This document shows, piece after piece, positions 1 through 6,858 of a stretch of 17,505 nt of DNA; position 1 is the stretch's first letter, and every line of letters starts with the position of its first letter. Below the pieces are notes generated by a model. It was given only the letters and a program-made list of their open reading frames with translations. It was not told the DNA's origin and ran no database searches. The stretch lies in the NCBI GenBank assembly GCA_903931355.1, contig CAIZCB010000126.1, positions 1-17,505 on the forward strand, in the 5' to 3' direction. The translations under genes and the position numbers were made by a program. The DNA comes from an uncultured Pseudomonadota bacterium. GTDB taxonomy: Bacteria; Pseudomonadota; Gammaproteobacteria; Methylococcales; Methylomonadaceae.

Positions 1-2013
1 GACCTTAAACGTCAGGTCGCTGAACTTGAAAAAGACTTTGATAATTTTCTTCGTGATATTGAAGATTATTTGGAAGAACTCGGTTCAGCAATGCAACCAT
101 TAGGGCTACATACATTTGGCAAAGATGCCGAACTTGAACACAGTATCAGCAATGTCATGCAAATGCTTGGGCAGCCGCTCTATAGTTATTTAGGGATTGA
201 TGCCAAGCAAATTTTCAAAGATGACTATAAGACATTACAAGCCAGTAAACCTTATCGGTTTGTCGCCGATAAAGTCTATTCCGATCAAGCCTTGGAATCG
301 TTTAGTGATGAAAAAGAGAGGGCATTGGTCGAAAAAGGTCGCAAATATCGCGAGGACTTAAAAGCGATTCACGAAACCGAAGCGGTTAAAAAAGCATTGT
401 CGGCTCGTTGGATAGACCCTTCTTATGGTGGCGATCCAATTCGTAATCCTGATTCGCTGGCAACAGGGCGAAACATGTACGGATTTGATCCATCTCGAGT
501 ACCCACCAAAGCCGCTTATGAGGCGGGTAAGCAAGCGATAGAAAATCTGATTCGTGAATATAAACTAAGTCATGACGGTAAATTTCCAGAAAAACTAACT
601 TTCACAATGTGGAGTTCGGAAACCATGCGCCATATGGGCATGCTGGAAGGGCAAGTTTTGTATGCAATGGGTGCCAAGCCAAAATGGGACGAAGGCGGCA
701 GAGTGATTGGCATGGAGGTTATTTCACAAGCCGAACTAGGCCGACCAAGAATCGACACCATTATCTCTTTAACAGGCTTATACCGTGATCAATTCCCCAA
801 TGTGATGGAGCGATTCAATGAAGCTATCGGCATGATTGCAAAATTGGATGAATCACCGGCACAAAATCTGATTCGCGCCAATACCTTGAGAATCAAGGCG
901 CAATTACGAAAACAAGGGATTGCTAACGATGTTGCCGAAGAATATGCCTTAACTCGAATCTTTGGTAATGAAAGTGGCGATTACAGTACAAAGTTGACTC
1001 CCGCTACCTTGGCCTCAGATCAGTGGAATGAAGGCGATGGCAAAATGGAAAATCTCTATTTGTCTCGTCTGTCTTGGGCTTATGGTCCAAATACCGCACA
1101 CTGGAGTCAGAAGCTTAAAGATGCTTCCGGCAAGGAAATTAATGCCTATGCCGAACACCTTAAAGGCACCAGTGCAGCGGTTTTCTCCCGCTCATCAAAC
1201 CTTCGTGGCTTATTAGATACGGACCACCCTTTCGAGTATTTAGGTGGCATTTCTATGGCGGTGAAATATCTCGATGGCAAAGCACCTCAGTTGTATATCT
1301 CGAATATGCGTGATCCTAATCGGACCAAACTGGAAACCGCCGAGAAATTCATGGCTAATGAATTACGTGCGGTTTATCAACATCCGAATTGGATGAAGGA
1401 AATGCAAAAAGAAGGTTATTCAGGAACGCTACAAATGTTGAATACCATCAACAATTTTTGGGGATGGCAAACCATGGATCGCAATGTGGTCCGAGATGAT
1501 CAATGGCAAGAGTTTCATGAGAGCTATGTCAAAGATCGCTATAACTTAGGAATGCGTGAATGGTTTGAAAAAAATAATCCAACCGCATTGGCCCAAATTA
1601 CTGAGCGAATGATTGAAGCGATCCGCAAGGATTATTGGAAAGCCGATGAACAAACCAAGCGTGAATTAGTTGAGATTTATCAGGAAATAGCCGCTAAACA
1701 TGATGTTTATTCATCCAATGAAACTTTCAAAGCCTATGTCGCCGAATTGGCGGCTGGTTACGGGATTAGCGTCCAAGCACCGACAGATGCTCAAGCCACG
1801 GCTGCACCTGAAATCAGTAGTGCTGTTGATGCTGTGCAAGGCCAGAAACTTGAGAAAGTCGAACAACCTCAGCCTAAGGACGAGGATTGGCTGAAATTAC
1901 TGTTTTTACTGCCTGCGGTATTCAGTTTGCTATTGGGGATTGCTTGGCAACTATTCCAATATAAAAAACTGGCAATGATAGAACCAAAAGGGTACAGCTT
2001 AAATAGCTTGTAA
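1..2013 (+). CDS. CobN-like cobaltochelatase/HmuS-type subunit, C-terminal part, with membrane anchor (5' end outside window)
   Basis: The frame is open from base 1, so the protein starts upstream; 670 codons are visible. CobN/BchH family signatures are clear: RIDTIISLTGLYRDQFPNV (about bases 748-804), a DxDHPFEYLGG segment (about 1219-1251) and the NNFWGWQTMDRNVVRDDQW block near 1450-1506. Family members are the large subunit of metal chelatases (cobalt into corrins, magnesium into porphyrins), and the related HmuS is tied to haem metal removal. Unlike cytosolic CobN, this protein ends with an Ala/Pro/Gln linker and a hydrophobic helix (bases 1888-1953) followed by a Lys-containing tail. By the positive-inside rule this puts the chelatase domain in the periplasm. 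It is followed closely by ExbB-like and DUF2149 genes and a TonB receptor, so a role in processing an imported tetrapyrrole or metal complex is more likely than cobalamin synthesis. The family call is firm; the substrate is inferred. Confidence 0.9.
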   Translation, partial: DLKRQVAELEKDFDNFLRDIEDYLEELGSAMQPLGLHTFGKDAELEHSISNVMQMLGQPLYSYLGIDAKQIFKDDYKTLQASKPYRFVADKVYSDQALESFSDEKERALVEKGRKYREDLKAIHETEAVKKALSARWIDPSYGGDPIRNPDSLATGRNMYGFDPSRVPTKAAYEAGKQAIENLIREYKLSHDGKFPEKLTFTMWSSETMRHMGMLEGQVLYAMGAKPKWDEGGRVIGMEVISQAELGRPRIDTIISLTGLYRDQFPNVMERFNEAIGMIAKLDESPAQNLIRANTLRIKAQLRKQGIANDVAEEYALTRIFGNESGDYSTKLTPATLASDQWNEGDGKMENLYLSRLSWAYGPNTAHWSQKLKDASGKEINAYAEHLKGTSAAVFSRSSNLRGLLDTDHPFEYLGGISMAVKYLDGKAPQLYISNMRDPNRTKLETAEKFMANELRAVYQHPNWMKEMQKEGYSGTLQMLNTINNFWGWQTMDRNVVRDDQWQEFHESYVKDRYNLGMREWFEKNNPTALAQITERMIEAIRKDYWKADEQTKRELVEIYQEIAAKHDVYSSNETFKAYVAELAAGYGISVQAPTDAQATAAPEISSAVDAVQGQKLEKVEQPQPKDEDWLKLLFLLPAVFSLLLGIAWQLFQYKKLAMIEPKGYSLNSL

Positions 2014-2047
2014 TTTTCAATACTTATTAATATAAATTATTTTTACT

Positions 2048-2542
2048 ATGTCTTTTATCGAATTATCACTTTACGAAATCACTAAATATTTTTTAACCCC
2101 AGTATTGGCTTTAATTATTGCCATGTTTTTATTTGCTTTTTTTGCATTAGGAATGTTCGTTTTGGAATGGGGGCAACGAATCTATGCAGAGCGTAAATTG
2201 CAAGCTTATCCCAATATTCTGCTGCACTATGTTAAGCAAACACCTCTTTGTCGTTTTGAAGATTTAGAGTTAATGATTCTTAAGCGACTCGAACCGTTCC
2301 GAATTGTTTCAAGAGCGGCACCGATGCTAGGTTTAGTTGCAACGATGATTCCAATGGGGCCTGCTTTATTATCACTGAGCGAAAATAACACCAAGAATGT
2401 CAGTGAAAATTTAGTGGTGGCATTTTCTGCGGTGATTACTGCTTTATTAGCAGCCTCAATTACCTTTGTGATATTAACCGTTCGTCGTCGTTGGTTATTA
2501 ACTGAACTAAGAATAGCTAGTGACCATTTGAGTGGAGAATAA
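2048..2542 (+). CDS. MotA/TolQ/ExbB-family proton channel protein
   Basis: This 164-residue inner-membrane protein has three hydrophobic segments (about residues 15-39, 89-110 and 122-145). The second segment, RAAPMLGLVATMIPMGPAL, matches the ExbB/TolQ pattern GLxGTVxG, with T99 at the place of the channel threonine. T131 in the third segment fits the second conserved threonine. ExbB-type proteins form pentameric proton channels that work with an ExbD-type partner to energise envelope machines. The protein is shorter than ExbB of E. coli (about 244), with a reduced cytoplasmic region around 42-85. The ATG is 34 bases after the CobN-like gene and the stop is 2 bases before the DUF2149 gene, so the three are probably one transcript. 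No strong ribosome binding site is visible. It probably serves this CobN-like protein and/or receptor rather than general TonB. Confidence 0.88.
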   Translation: MSFIELSLYEITKYFLTPVLALIIAMFLFAFFALGMFVLEWGQRIYAERKLQAYPNILLHYVKQTPLCRFEDLELMILKRLEPFRIVSRAAPMLGLVATMIPMGPALLSLSENNTKNVSENLVVAFSAVITALLAASITFVILTVRRRWLLTELRIASDHLSGE

Positions 2543-2544
2543 TC

Positions 2545-2886
2545 ATGTCTAAGACACGTAAATTATCGATATTAGAAGATGATGAATTGGACGATCCAAT
2601 TTTGTCGGTGGTTAATGCGGTTGACTTATTTTTAGTCATTATTGCGATTTTATTTATCATCATTATGGAAAATCCACTGAATCCTTTTACTGAGGAGAAA
2701 GTCGTCGTTATTAAAAATCCCGGTCAGGAAAATATGGAAATGACCATTAAAGACGGAGAAAAAATGGAAAAATACGAATCTACTGGGAAAATTGGCCAAG
2801 GAGAAGGTATGAAAGCCGGTGTTACCTATCGATTGAAAGATGGTTCATTTGTTTATGTGCCAGAAAACGAGGCGGTAGCAAAATAA
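2545..2886 (+). CDS. DUF2149 protein, ExbD-like partner
   Basis: The 113-residue product has a short acidic N-terminus, one transmembrane helix (about residues 24-40) and a soluble C-terminal domain, presumably periplasmic. The C-terminal part (VVVIKNPGQENMEM, then GQGEGMKAGVTYRLKDGSFVYVPE) fits the DUF2149 family as I know it, which is recurrently found beside CobN-like and ExbB-like genes. The layout is that of ExbD/TolR. D27 lies at the start of the helix (NAVDLFLVIIAILF), in the position of the essential ExbD aspartate (PFIDVMLVLL in E. coli ExbD). I infer that it is the second half of a proton-driven stator. A usable Shine-Dalgarno (GGAG, in the end of the previous gene) precedes the ATG, and the 2-base gap suggests translational coupling. 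Confidence 0.82.
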   Translation: MSKTRKLSILEDDELDDPILSVVNAVDLFLVIIAILFIIIMENPLNPFTEEKVVVIKNPGQENMEMTIKDGEKMEKYESTGKIGQGEGMKAGVTYRLKDGSFVYVPENEAVAK

Positions 2887-2939
2887 AAAATCATAAAAAG
2901 TGATTAATTTTTTACGGTGTTTGCTTTCCCCATCGTCTT

Positions 2940-2973
2940 ACCCTCTAACCAAATCTAAAAACAACAAGAGGGT
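2940..2973 (+). promoter_or_regulatory. Hairpin sequestering the ribosome binding site of the first TonB receptor
   Basis: ACCCTCT (2940-2946) and AGAGGGT (2967-2973) are exact reverse complements, separated by a 20-base A-rich loop. The right arm contains the GAGGG Shine-Dalgarno that lies just before the ATG at 2978. If the stem forms in mRNA it would hide the ribosome binding site, so receptor synthesis could be translationally controlled. The stem is only 7 bp with a large loop, so it may be weak without a protein, RNA or ligand partner. Confidence 0.45.
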
Positions 2974-2977
2974 TAAC

Positions 2978-5290
2978 ATGAAGACACAGTTATTTTCACG
3001 CTCAAACCGTTTTCGTCTAGGCGTCTTAAGTCTAGCGATAGCGACGCAATTAAACACAGTAGAAGCGGCACCGGCTAACCAGCCGGCTGCTGCTTCTGCC
3101 AATATCAGCTTTAACATCCCCAGCCAAAAATTGATTCCTTCGCTATCGGCATTTGCAGAACAAAGCGGTTTGCAGTTGCTTTACAGCGCTGAACTAGCCG
3201 AAGGTAAGCAAGCACCGACTTTATCAGGCAGCTTTAATACCGAACAAGGTTTGCAACGCTTATTAAAAGATAGCGGTTTAAGCTTTCGCTTTGTTGATCA
3301 AGGTGTGGTGACGATTGAAAAACAAGCCCAAGCAAACACTAAACCGGTAGCATCTAACAATACTCCTGCAAAAGCGGCAGTCGAAACCAATACCTTGGCT
3401 GAAACCGTGGTTACCGCCAATCCAGTGATTGAATCGATAGGTCTTGATCCTTTTTCCAGCACCTCAGCGGTGGTGTCCGAAGATCAAATCAGAGATCAAA
3501 ACGCACTGGATATTGCCTCGGCATTACGCAGAACACCGGGTGTACAAATCTCTCGCTACAACCCAGTAGGGGCTTTTGGTGGTGATCAAGGCGGCGCGGT
3601 TTCGATTCGTGGTCAGGGCATGGGTAGGCCGGGCAGCGAAATCAAAACCTATATCGATGATGTGCCAATGTACATGGCAACTTGGAGTCATCCGCTGTTA
3701 GATTTGTTACCGGTTAATGGCATGAAATCGATTACGGTTTATAAAGGCCCTCAGCCACAAGTTAATGGTAATAACTTTGGCTCTATCAATCTCGAAAGTA
3801 AGTCGGCTATTGAAGAGGGTATTCATGGTAGCGGTCGTTTATCCGGTGGCTTTTTCGGCACCATCACTGAGCAAGCCGATATTCAAGGCAAAAAAGGCGA
3901 TTTAGATTTCTCGCTGGCTCAAGGTTATGCCAAATCCGATGGTAATCGTAAAAATGGCTACGGTGAATTACGTAATGTGATGGGTAAAGTTGGTTATCAA
4001 CTGAATTCTAATTGGCGCGGTGATGTGAACTTCTTGTATGCCAATAATCGTTCAGGTGATCCGGGGCAAACCGGTGTGACGCCGCCGAAAGGTGAATTCG
4101 ATACCACTGCGGGCATGGTTGCAGCCAGTGTCAGTCATGAACATGGTGATTGGATAGGCAAATTTACCCTTTACCATAATGGCGGTGACGGCAATTGGTT
4201 ACAACAAAATACCTATTGGGCGGGTTGGAGTGGTCAGCCGTTTATGTCTGCACCTAATTCAAGTTCTGATATGAAATCGCAATACAGCATGGATGGCTTT
4301 CGCTGGAAAGAACAGTTTTCTCCATGGAGCGGTGGAACCGTGTTAGCCGGTATTGATAATGAATGGCAAAACGGTCAAGTTGATAATTACGGCGCGGAAT
4401 CAAACAGCAGTGTTTACCATATTGTGACGCCAACTTTTAGACTCAGCACACCTTATGTCGCGTTAAATCAAGATATTGCCTTAAATAGTGAGTGGACCTT
4501 AGTGCCTTCGGTGGGTGTGCGTTACTACGATCACAGCCACTATCAATCCAAAGCATCGCCACATGCCGGTTTATCGTTGGTATCAAAAGATTTAACCCTG
4601 TTTGGTAATGTTTCAAACGGCGTTAACTATCCAGGTATTGATGGTGCTGCGAATGCGGGCGCGTTGTCGTATGTGCCACACGGTTTCTTACCTACCGATT
4701 TCTCTGCTAACGGCTGGCAGAATATGTCACCTGAAAATGTCGATCATGCCGAAGTCGGTTTAAAAGCATCGCCATTTGATAGCACCAAAATTGATTTGAG
4801 CTTCTTTATCGATAACGTCAAAAACCGTTATGTATTTGATTTGATGTCTGGTAACTATACCAACTATGGTTCTTATTGGATGCGTGGTTTTGAAGCCTCG
4901 GTTAAACAAGATTTGATTGCCGATTGGACGATGTTTGCCAGCTTAACCATGCTAAACCCTAGCATCGATAATTTACCTTACACACCAGCGCAGGCGGTGA
5001 CAGCTGGTATCAACGGCTCGATTGGCCCACTACGCTTCTCGTTTGATATGCAGTATCAATCACGGGTTTGGGCGCTTAATCGCAGCCGAAATGTGGGTGC
5101 AAGCAATACCGATCAAGTCGAAGCCTTCACCGTCGCAAACACCCGTCTAGCCTACCCAATGCCGCAACTCGGTAAAAAAGGCGAAGTCTTTGTTGGCGTA
5201 GAAAATTTATTCGACAAACGCTACCAATATCGCCCGGGTTATGAAATGCCTGGCATTTGGGGCCAAGTCGGTATCGCTGCGAGTTTCTAA
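2978..5290 (+). CDS. TonB-dependent outer-membrane receptor with STN signalling domain
   Basis: The ATG at 2978 is chosen over an upstream in-frame alternative at 2900 because it has a strong GAGGG ribosome binding site and begins a signal peptide (basic, then GVLSLAIATQL, cleavage near VEA-A at 30). The mature 770-codon product has an STN domain (about 42-115), a TonB box ETVVTA (142-147), a plug domain with the typical SIRGQG and VYKGP motifs, and a 22-strand barrel ending in a terminal Phe for BAM assembly. An STN domain usually means that substrate binding is also signalled to a FecR/FecI-type sigma-factor pair; none is in the window. It lies downstream of the CobN/ExbB/DUF2149 set, so a tetrapyrrole (haem, cobalamin or similar) or another metal complex is a reasonable ligand. 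The sequence alone does not name it. Confidence 0.93.
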   Translation: MKTQLFSRSNRFRLGVLSLAIATQLNTVEAAPANQPAAASANISFNIPSQKLIPSLSAFAEQSGLQLLYSAELAEGKQAPTLSGSFNTEQGLQRLLKDSGLSFRFVDQGVVTIEKQAQANTKPVASNNTPAKAAVETNTLAETVVTANPVIESIGLDPFSSTSAVVSEDQIRDQNALDIASALRRTPGVQISRYNPVGAFGGDQGGAVSIRGQGMGRPGSEIKTYIDDVPMYMATWSHPLLDLLPVNGMKSITVYKGPQPQVNGNNFGSINLESKSAIEEGIHGSGRLSGGFFGTITEQADIQGKKGDLDFSLAQGYAKSDGNRKNGYGELRNVMGKVGYQLNSNWRGDVNFLYANNRSGDPGQTGVTPPKGEFDTTAGMVAASVSHEHGDWIGKFTLYHNGGDGNWLQQNTYWAGWSGQPFMSAPNSSSDMKSQYSMDGFRWKEQFSPWSGGTVLAGIDNEWQNGQVDNYGAESNSSVYHIVTPTFRLSTPYVALNQDIALNSEWTLVPSVGVRYYDHSHYQSKASPHAGLSLVSKDLTLFGNVSNGVNYPGIDGAANAGALSYVPHGFLPTDFSANGWQNMSPENVDHAEVGLKASPFDSTKIDLSFFIDNVKNRYVFDLMSGNYTNYGSYWMRGFEASVKQDLIADWTMFASLTMLNPSIDNLPYTPAQAVTAGINGSIGPLRFSFDMQYQSRVWALNRSRNVGASNTDQVEAFTVANTRLAYPMPQLGKKGEVFVGVENLFDKRYQYRPGYEMPGIWGQVGIAASF

Positions 5291-6498
5291 TGCAAATCCG
5301 TCGATTTAAGCTTGCTTTAATCGCTGCCAGCCTTTGGGCTGGTGGCGTTGTTGCTGCCGACAAAACACCCGCTTTGCTGTTAAAAGCGCAGCGGGTTTTT
5401 GACGGTGTCGAATTACATCAACCAGCCGCGGTGTTAGTGGTCGATGGCAAAATCAAAGCGATTGGCGATGCCAGCCAGTTGAAAGCCAAAGCCACGCAAA
5501 CCATTGATTTAGGTGATGCTACTTTATTACCTGGATTGATCGAGTTGCACGGCCATCTTGCCTTTCAGCACGTGCCGCAAAACACCGTGTTAGCGCACGG
5601 GATTACCACGGTGCGTGATGTTGGCGGGCCATTATTGCCACCAACTGGCGGCAATGGTCAATTACGCTTACTAAGCGCTGGGCCGATTATCACTGTCGCT
5701 AATGGCTATCCGTTACCGATTTTTGGCCATGGTCACGCGGATGCACATCATGGCCATCAAAATCACAACCCGATTGCCATAACCGTTGCCAGCGAACAAC
5801 AAGCCCGACAAACGGTTAAAGACTTAATTGCTGGCGGTGCGGCGGTGATTAAAATTGCCTTAGAGCCGGGTGGCGAAGTCGGAGCACCGTGGAGTCAGCA
5901 TCCAAGTGAAATCCCAAATCCTTGGCCGATGCTGAGTGTCGATTTGGTGAAAGCAATCAGCGACGAAGCTCATCAACATGGCAAGCTGGTTAGCGCTCAT
6001 TTGTCGGAAGACATTGGCGTGTCGATTGCTTTGGCGGGTGGTGTTGATGAATGGGCGCATATGCCGTGTTTAGCGATTTCCGATCATTTGCTACAACAAG
6101 CCGTGCAGCAAAAGGTCAAAGTGATTGCTACTTTAGATACGCTATCGCATTGCTCAGGGATTTTTAGCAACACCCAAAAGCTGGCCGCTTTAGGCGCGGA
6201 AATTTTGTATGGCGCAGAATTGGCTCATGCTGATATTCCTTGGGGGATTGATGCTCACGAGTTGCAATTAATGATGCATCTAACCGGAAAAACCGCCTTA
6301 GAAATTTTACAAACCGCGACTTCTAAAGCAGGGCAACAGTTAGGTTTAGCGCCACTGGGCACAATAAGTGCTGGCGCTCCGGCTGATTTAATCGCGGTAA
6401 AAGGCGATGCCTTACAAAACTTTAAACGCTTGGAATATCCCGATTTGGTGATGTCGGGCGGTAAAGTGGTGATCAATCAATTCTCATCCCACCGATAA
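5290..6498 (+). CDS. Exported metal-dependent amidohydrolase (imidazolonepropionase-like)
   Basis: The start is the ATG overlapping the receptor stop (TAATG at 5288-5292), giving 402 residues; this start exposes a signal peptide (MQIRRFKLALIAASLWAGG, cleavage near VVA-A). The fold is the amidohydrolase TIM barrel: the LLPGLIELHGH motif (H87, H89), K188 in AAVIKIALE as possible bridging lysine, H237 (VSAHLSE) and H257 (EWAHMP), then the C-terminal GTISAGAPADLIAV beta-sandwich motif. The family hydrolyses cyclic amides or peptide-like bonds with a one- or two-metal centre. Two things are odd. There is a His-rich loop GHGHADAHHGHQNHN at about 146-160. The usual late metal-ligand Asp (YGTD in relatives) seems to be Glu here (YGAE, E310). 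Coupled to a TonB receptor, it may process the imported ligand in the periplasm. The family is secure; the substrate is unknown. Confidence 0.88.
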   Translation: MQIRRFKLALIAASLWAGGVVAADKTPALLLKAQRVFDGVELHQPAAVLVVDGKIKAIGDASQLKAKATQTIDLGDATLLPGLIELHGHLAFQHVPQNTVLAHGITTVRDVGGPLLPPTGGNGQLRLLSAGPIITVANGYPLPIFGHGHADAHHGHQNHNPIAITVASEQQARQTVKDLIAGGAAVIKIALEPGGEVGAPWSQHPSEIPNPWPMLSVDLVKAISDEAHQHGKLVSAHLSEDIGVSIALAGGVDEWAHMPCLAISDHLLQQAVQQKVKVIATLDTLSHCSGIFSNTQKLAALGAEILYGAELAHADIPWGIDAHELQLMMHLTGKTALEILQTATSKAGQQLGLAPLGTISAGAPADLIAVKGDALQNFKRLEYPDLVMSGGKVVINQFSSHR

Positions 6499-6557
6499 TT
6501 TTAATCCTGTGTGACAAAGTCACTGATTAGCTACCAGCATTTACTTATATTGCATTT

Positions 6558-6664
6558 GCCCCGTGATTATTTCGGGGGCGATCCCCAAAAACCAGGGTAC
6601 TTAAAAATCCTCTATTCAGCCGTTCCCAGCAAATTAGCTGGGGCGGCATTTTTTAAAGTACCTG
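6558..6664 (+). promoter_or_regulatory. Highly structured leader with alternative hairpins upstream of the 56-residue gene
   Basis: Several complementary blocks are packed here. GCCCCG (6558-6563) can pair with CGGGG (6573-6577). The same G run can instead pair with CCCC at 6583-6586 around a CGAT loop. CAGGGTACTTAAAAA (6593-6607) pairs with the segment 6649-6664 (TTTTTTAAAGTACCTG), apart from two single-base bulges. That long outer stem encloses the terminator hairpin at 6619-6654 and would use up its T-run. Mutually exclusive pairings of this kind resemble attenuators or riboswitch-like switches. I could not match it to a riboswitch class I know. It could also be a simple terminator plus chance complementarity, or a mobile palindromic repeat. 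Confidence 0.4.
6619..6654 (+). terminator. Intrinsic terminator after the first TonB operon (or attenuator for the next gene)
   Basis: GCCGTTCCCAGC (6619-6630) pairs with GCTGGGGCGGC (6637-6647) around an AAATTA loop, leaving one T bulge and one G-U pair. The sequence then continues with A and six T residues (6649-6654). This is a strong Rho-independent terminator. It is 120 bases after the amidohydrolase stop and 30 bases before the next ATG, so it can end operon 1 and also gate the microprotein gene. Confidence 0.75.
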
Positions 6665-6684
6665 CCAACCAAGGTGGAAATGCA

Positions 6685-6855
6685 ATGTTAGATTTAATGT
6701 TAAAAATAGCGTCTAGTGTCCTACACATGAACCTCAGAGATCATCACGATATTCCGTTTGCTTTACCTCTAGTCTTTGCTGCAGTGCTGGGTTTTGTGAT
6801 TGGTTTCATTATTTTAAAATTTATCGGAGAAGAGCAAAAACAAGATGCCGAATGA
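6685..6855 (+). CDS. Small single-span membrane protein, 56 residues, unknown function
   Basis: I place the start at the ATG at 6685, preceded by AAGGTGG (6671-6677). A longer in-frame reading from a GTG at 6511 would run through the terminator and structured leader and is unlikely. The product has an amphipathic-looking N-terminus (MLDLMLKIASSVLHMNL), a charged/His turn (RDHHD), one transmembrane helix (about 26-46, FALPLVFAAVLGFVIGFIILKF) and a short charged tail (GEEQKQDAE). I do not recognise the family. It ends 3 bases before the convergent end of the Crp/Fnr gene. A role as a small subunit or modulator of a membrane complex is possible but not shown. Confidence 0.55.
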   Translation: MLDLMLKIASSVLHMNLRDHHDIPFALPLVFAAVLGFVIGFIILKFIGEEQKQDAE

Positions 6856-6858
6856 GGC

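Noticed and set aside
1..2013. Calling the first gene cobN of cobalamin synthesis
   Set aside because: The membrane anchor and the ExbB/DUF2149/TonB neighbours argue for an envelope role; no cobalamin synthesis gene is nearby.
2887..2977. Cobalamin riboswitch before the first TonB receptor
   Set aside because: I looked for the cobalamin-box pattern (GCCACTG type) and did not see it; the leader is only 91 bases.
6511..6684. GTG-initiated N-terminal extension of the 56-residue protein
   Set aside because: It would be translated through a strong terminator and a structured leader; the ATG at 6685 has a better ribosome binding site.
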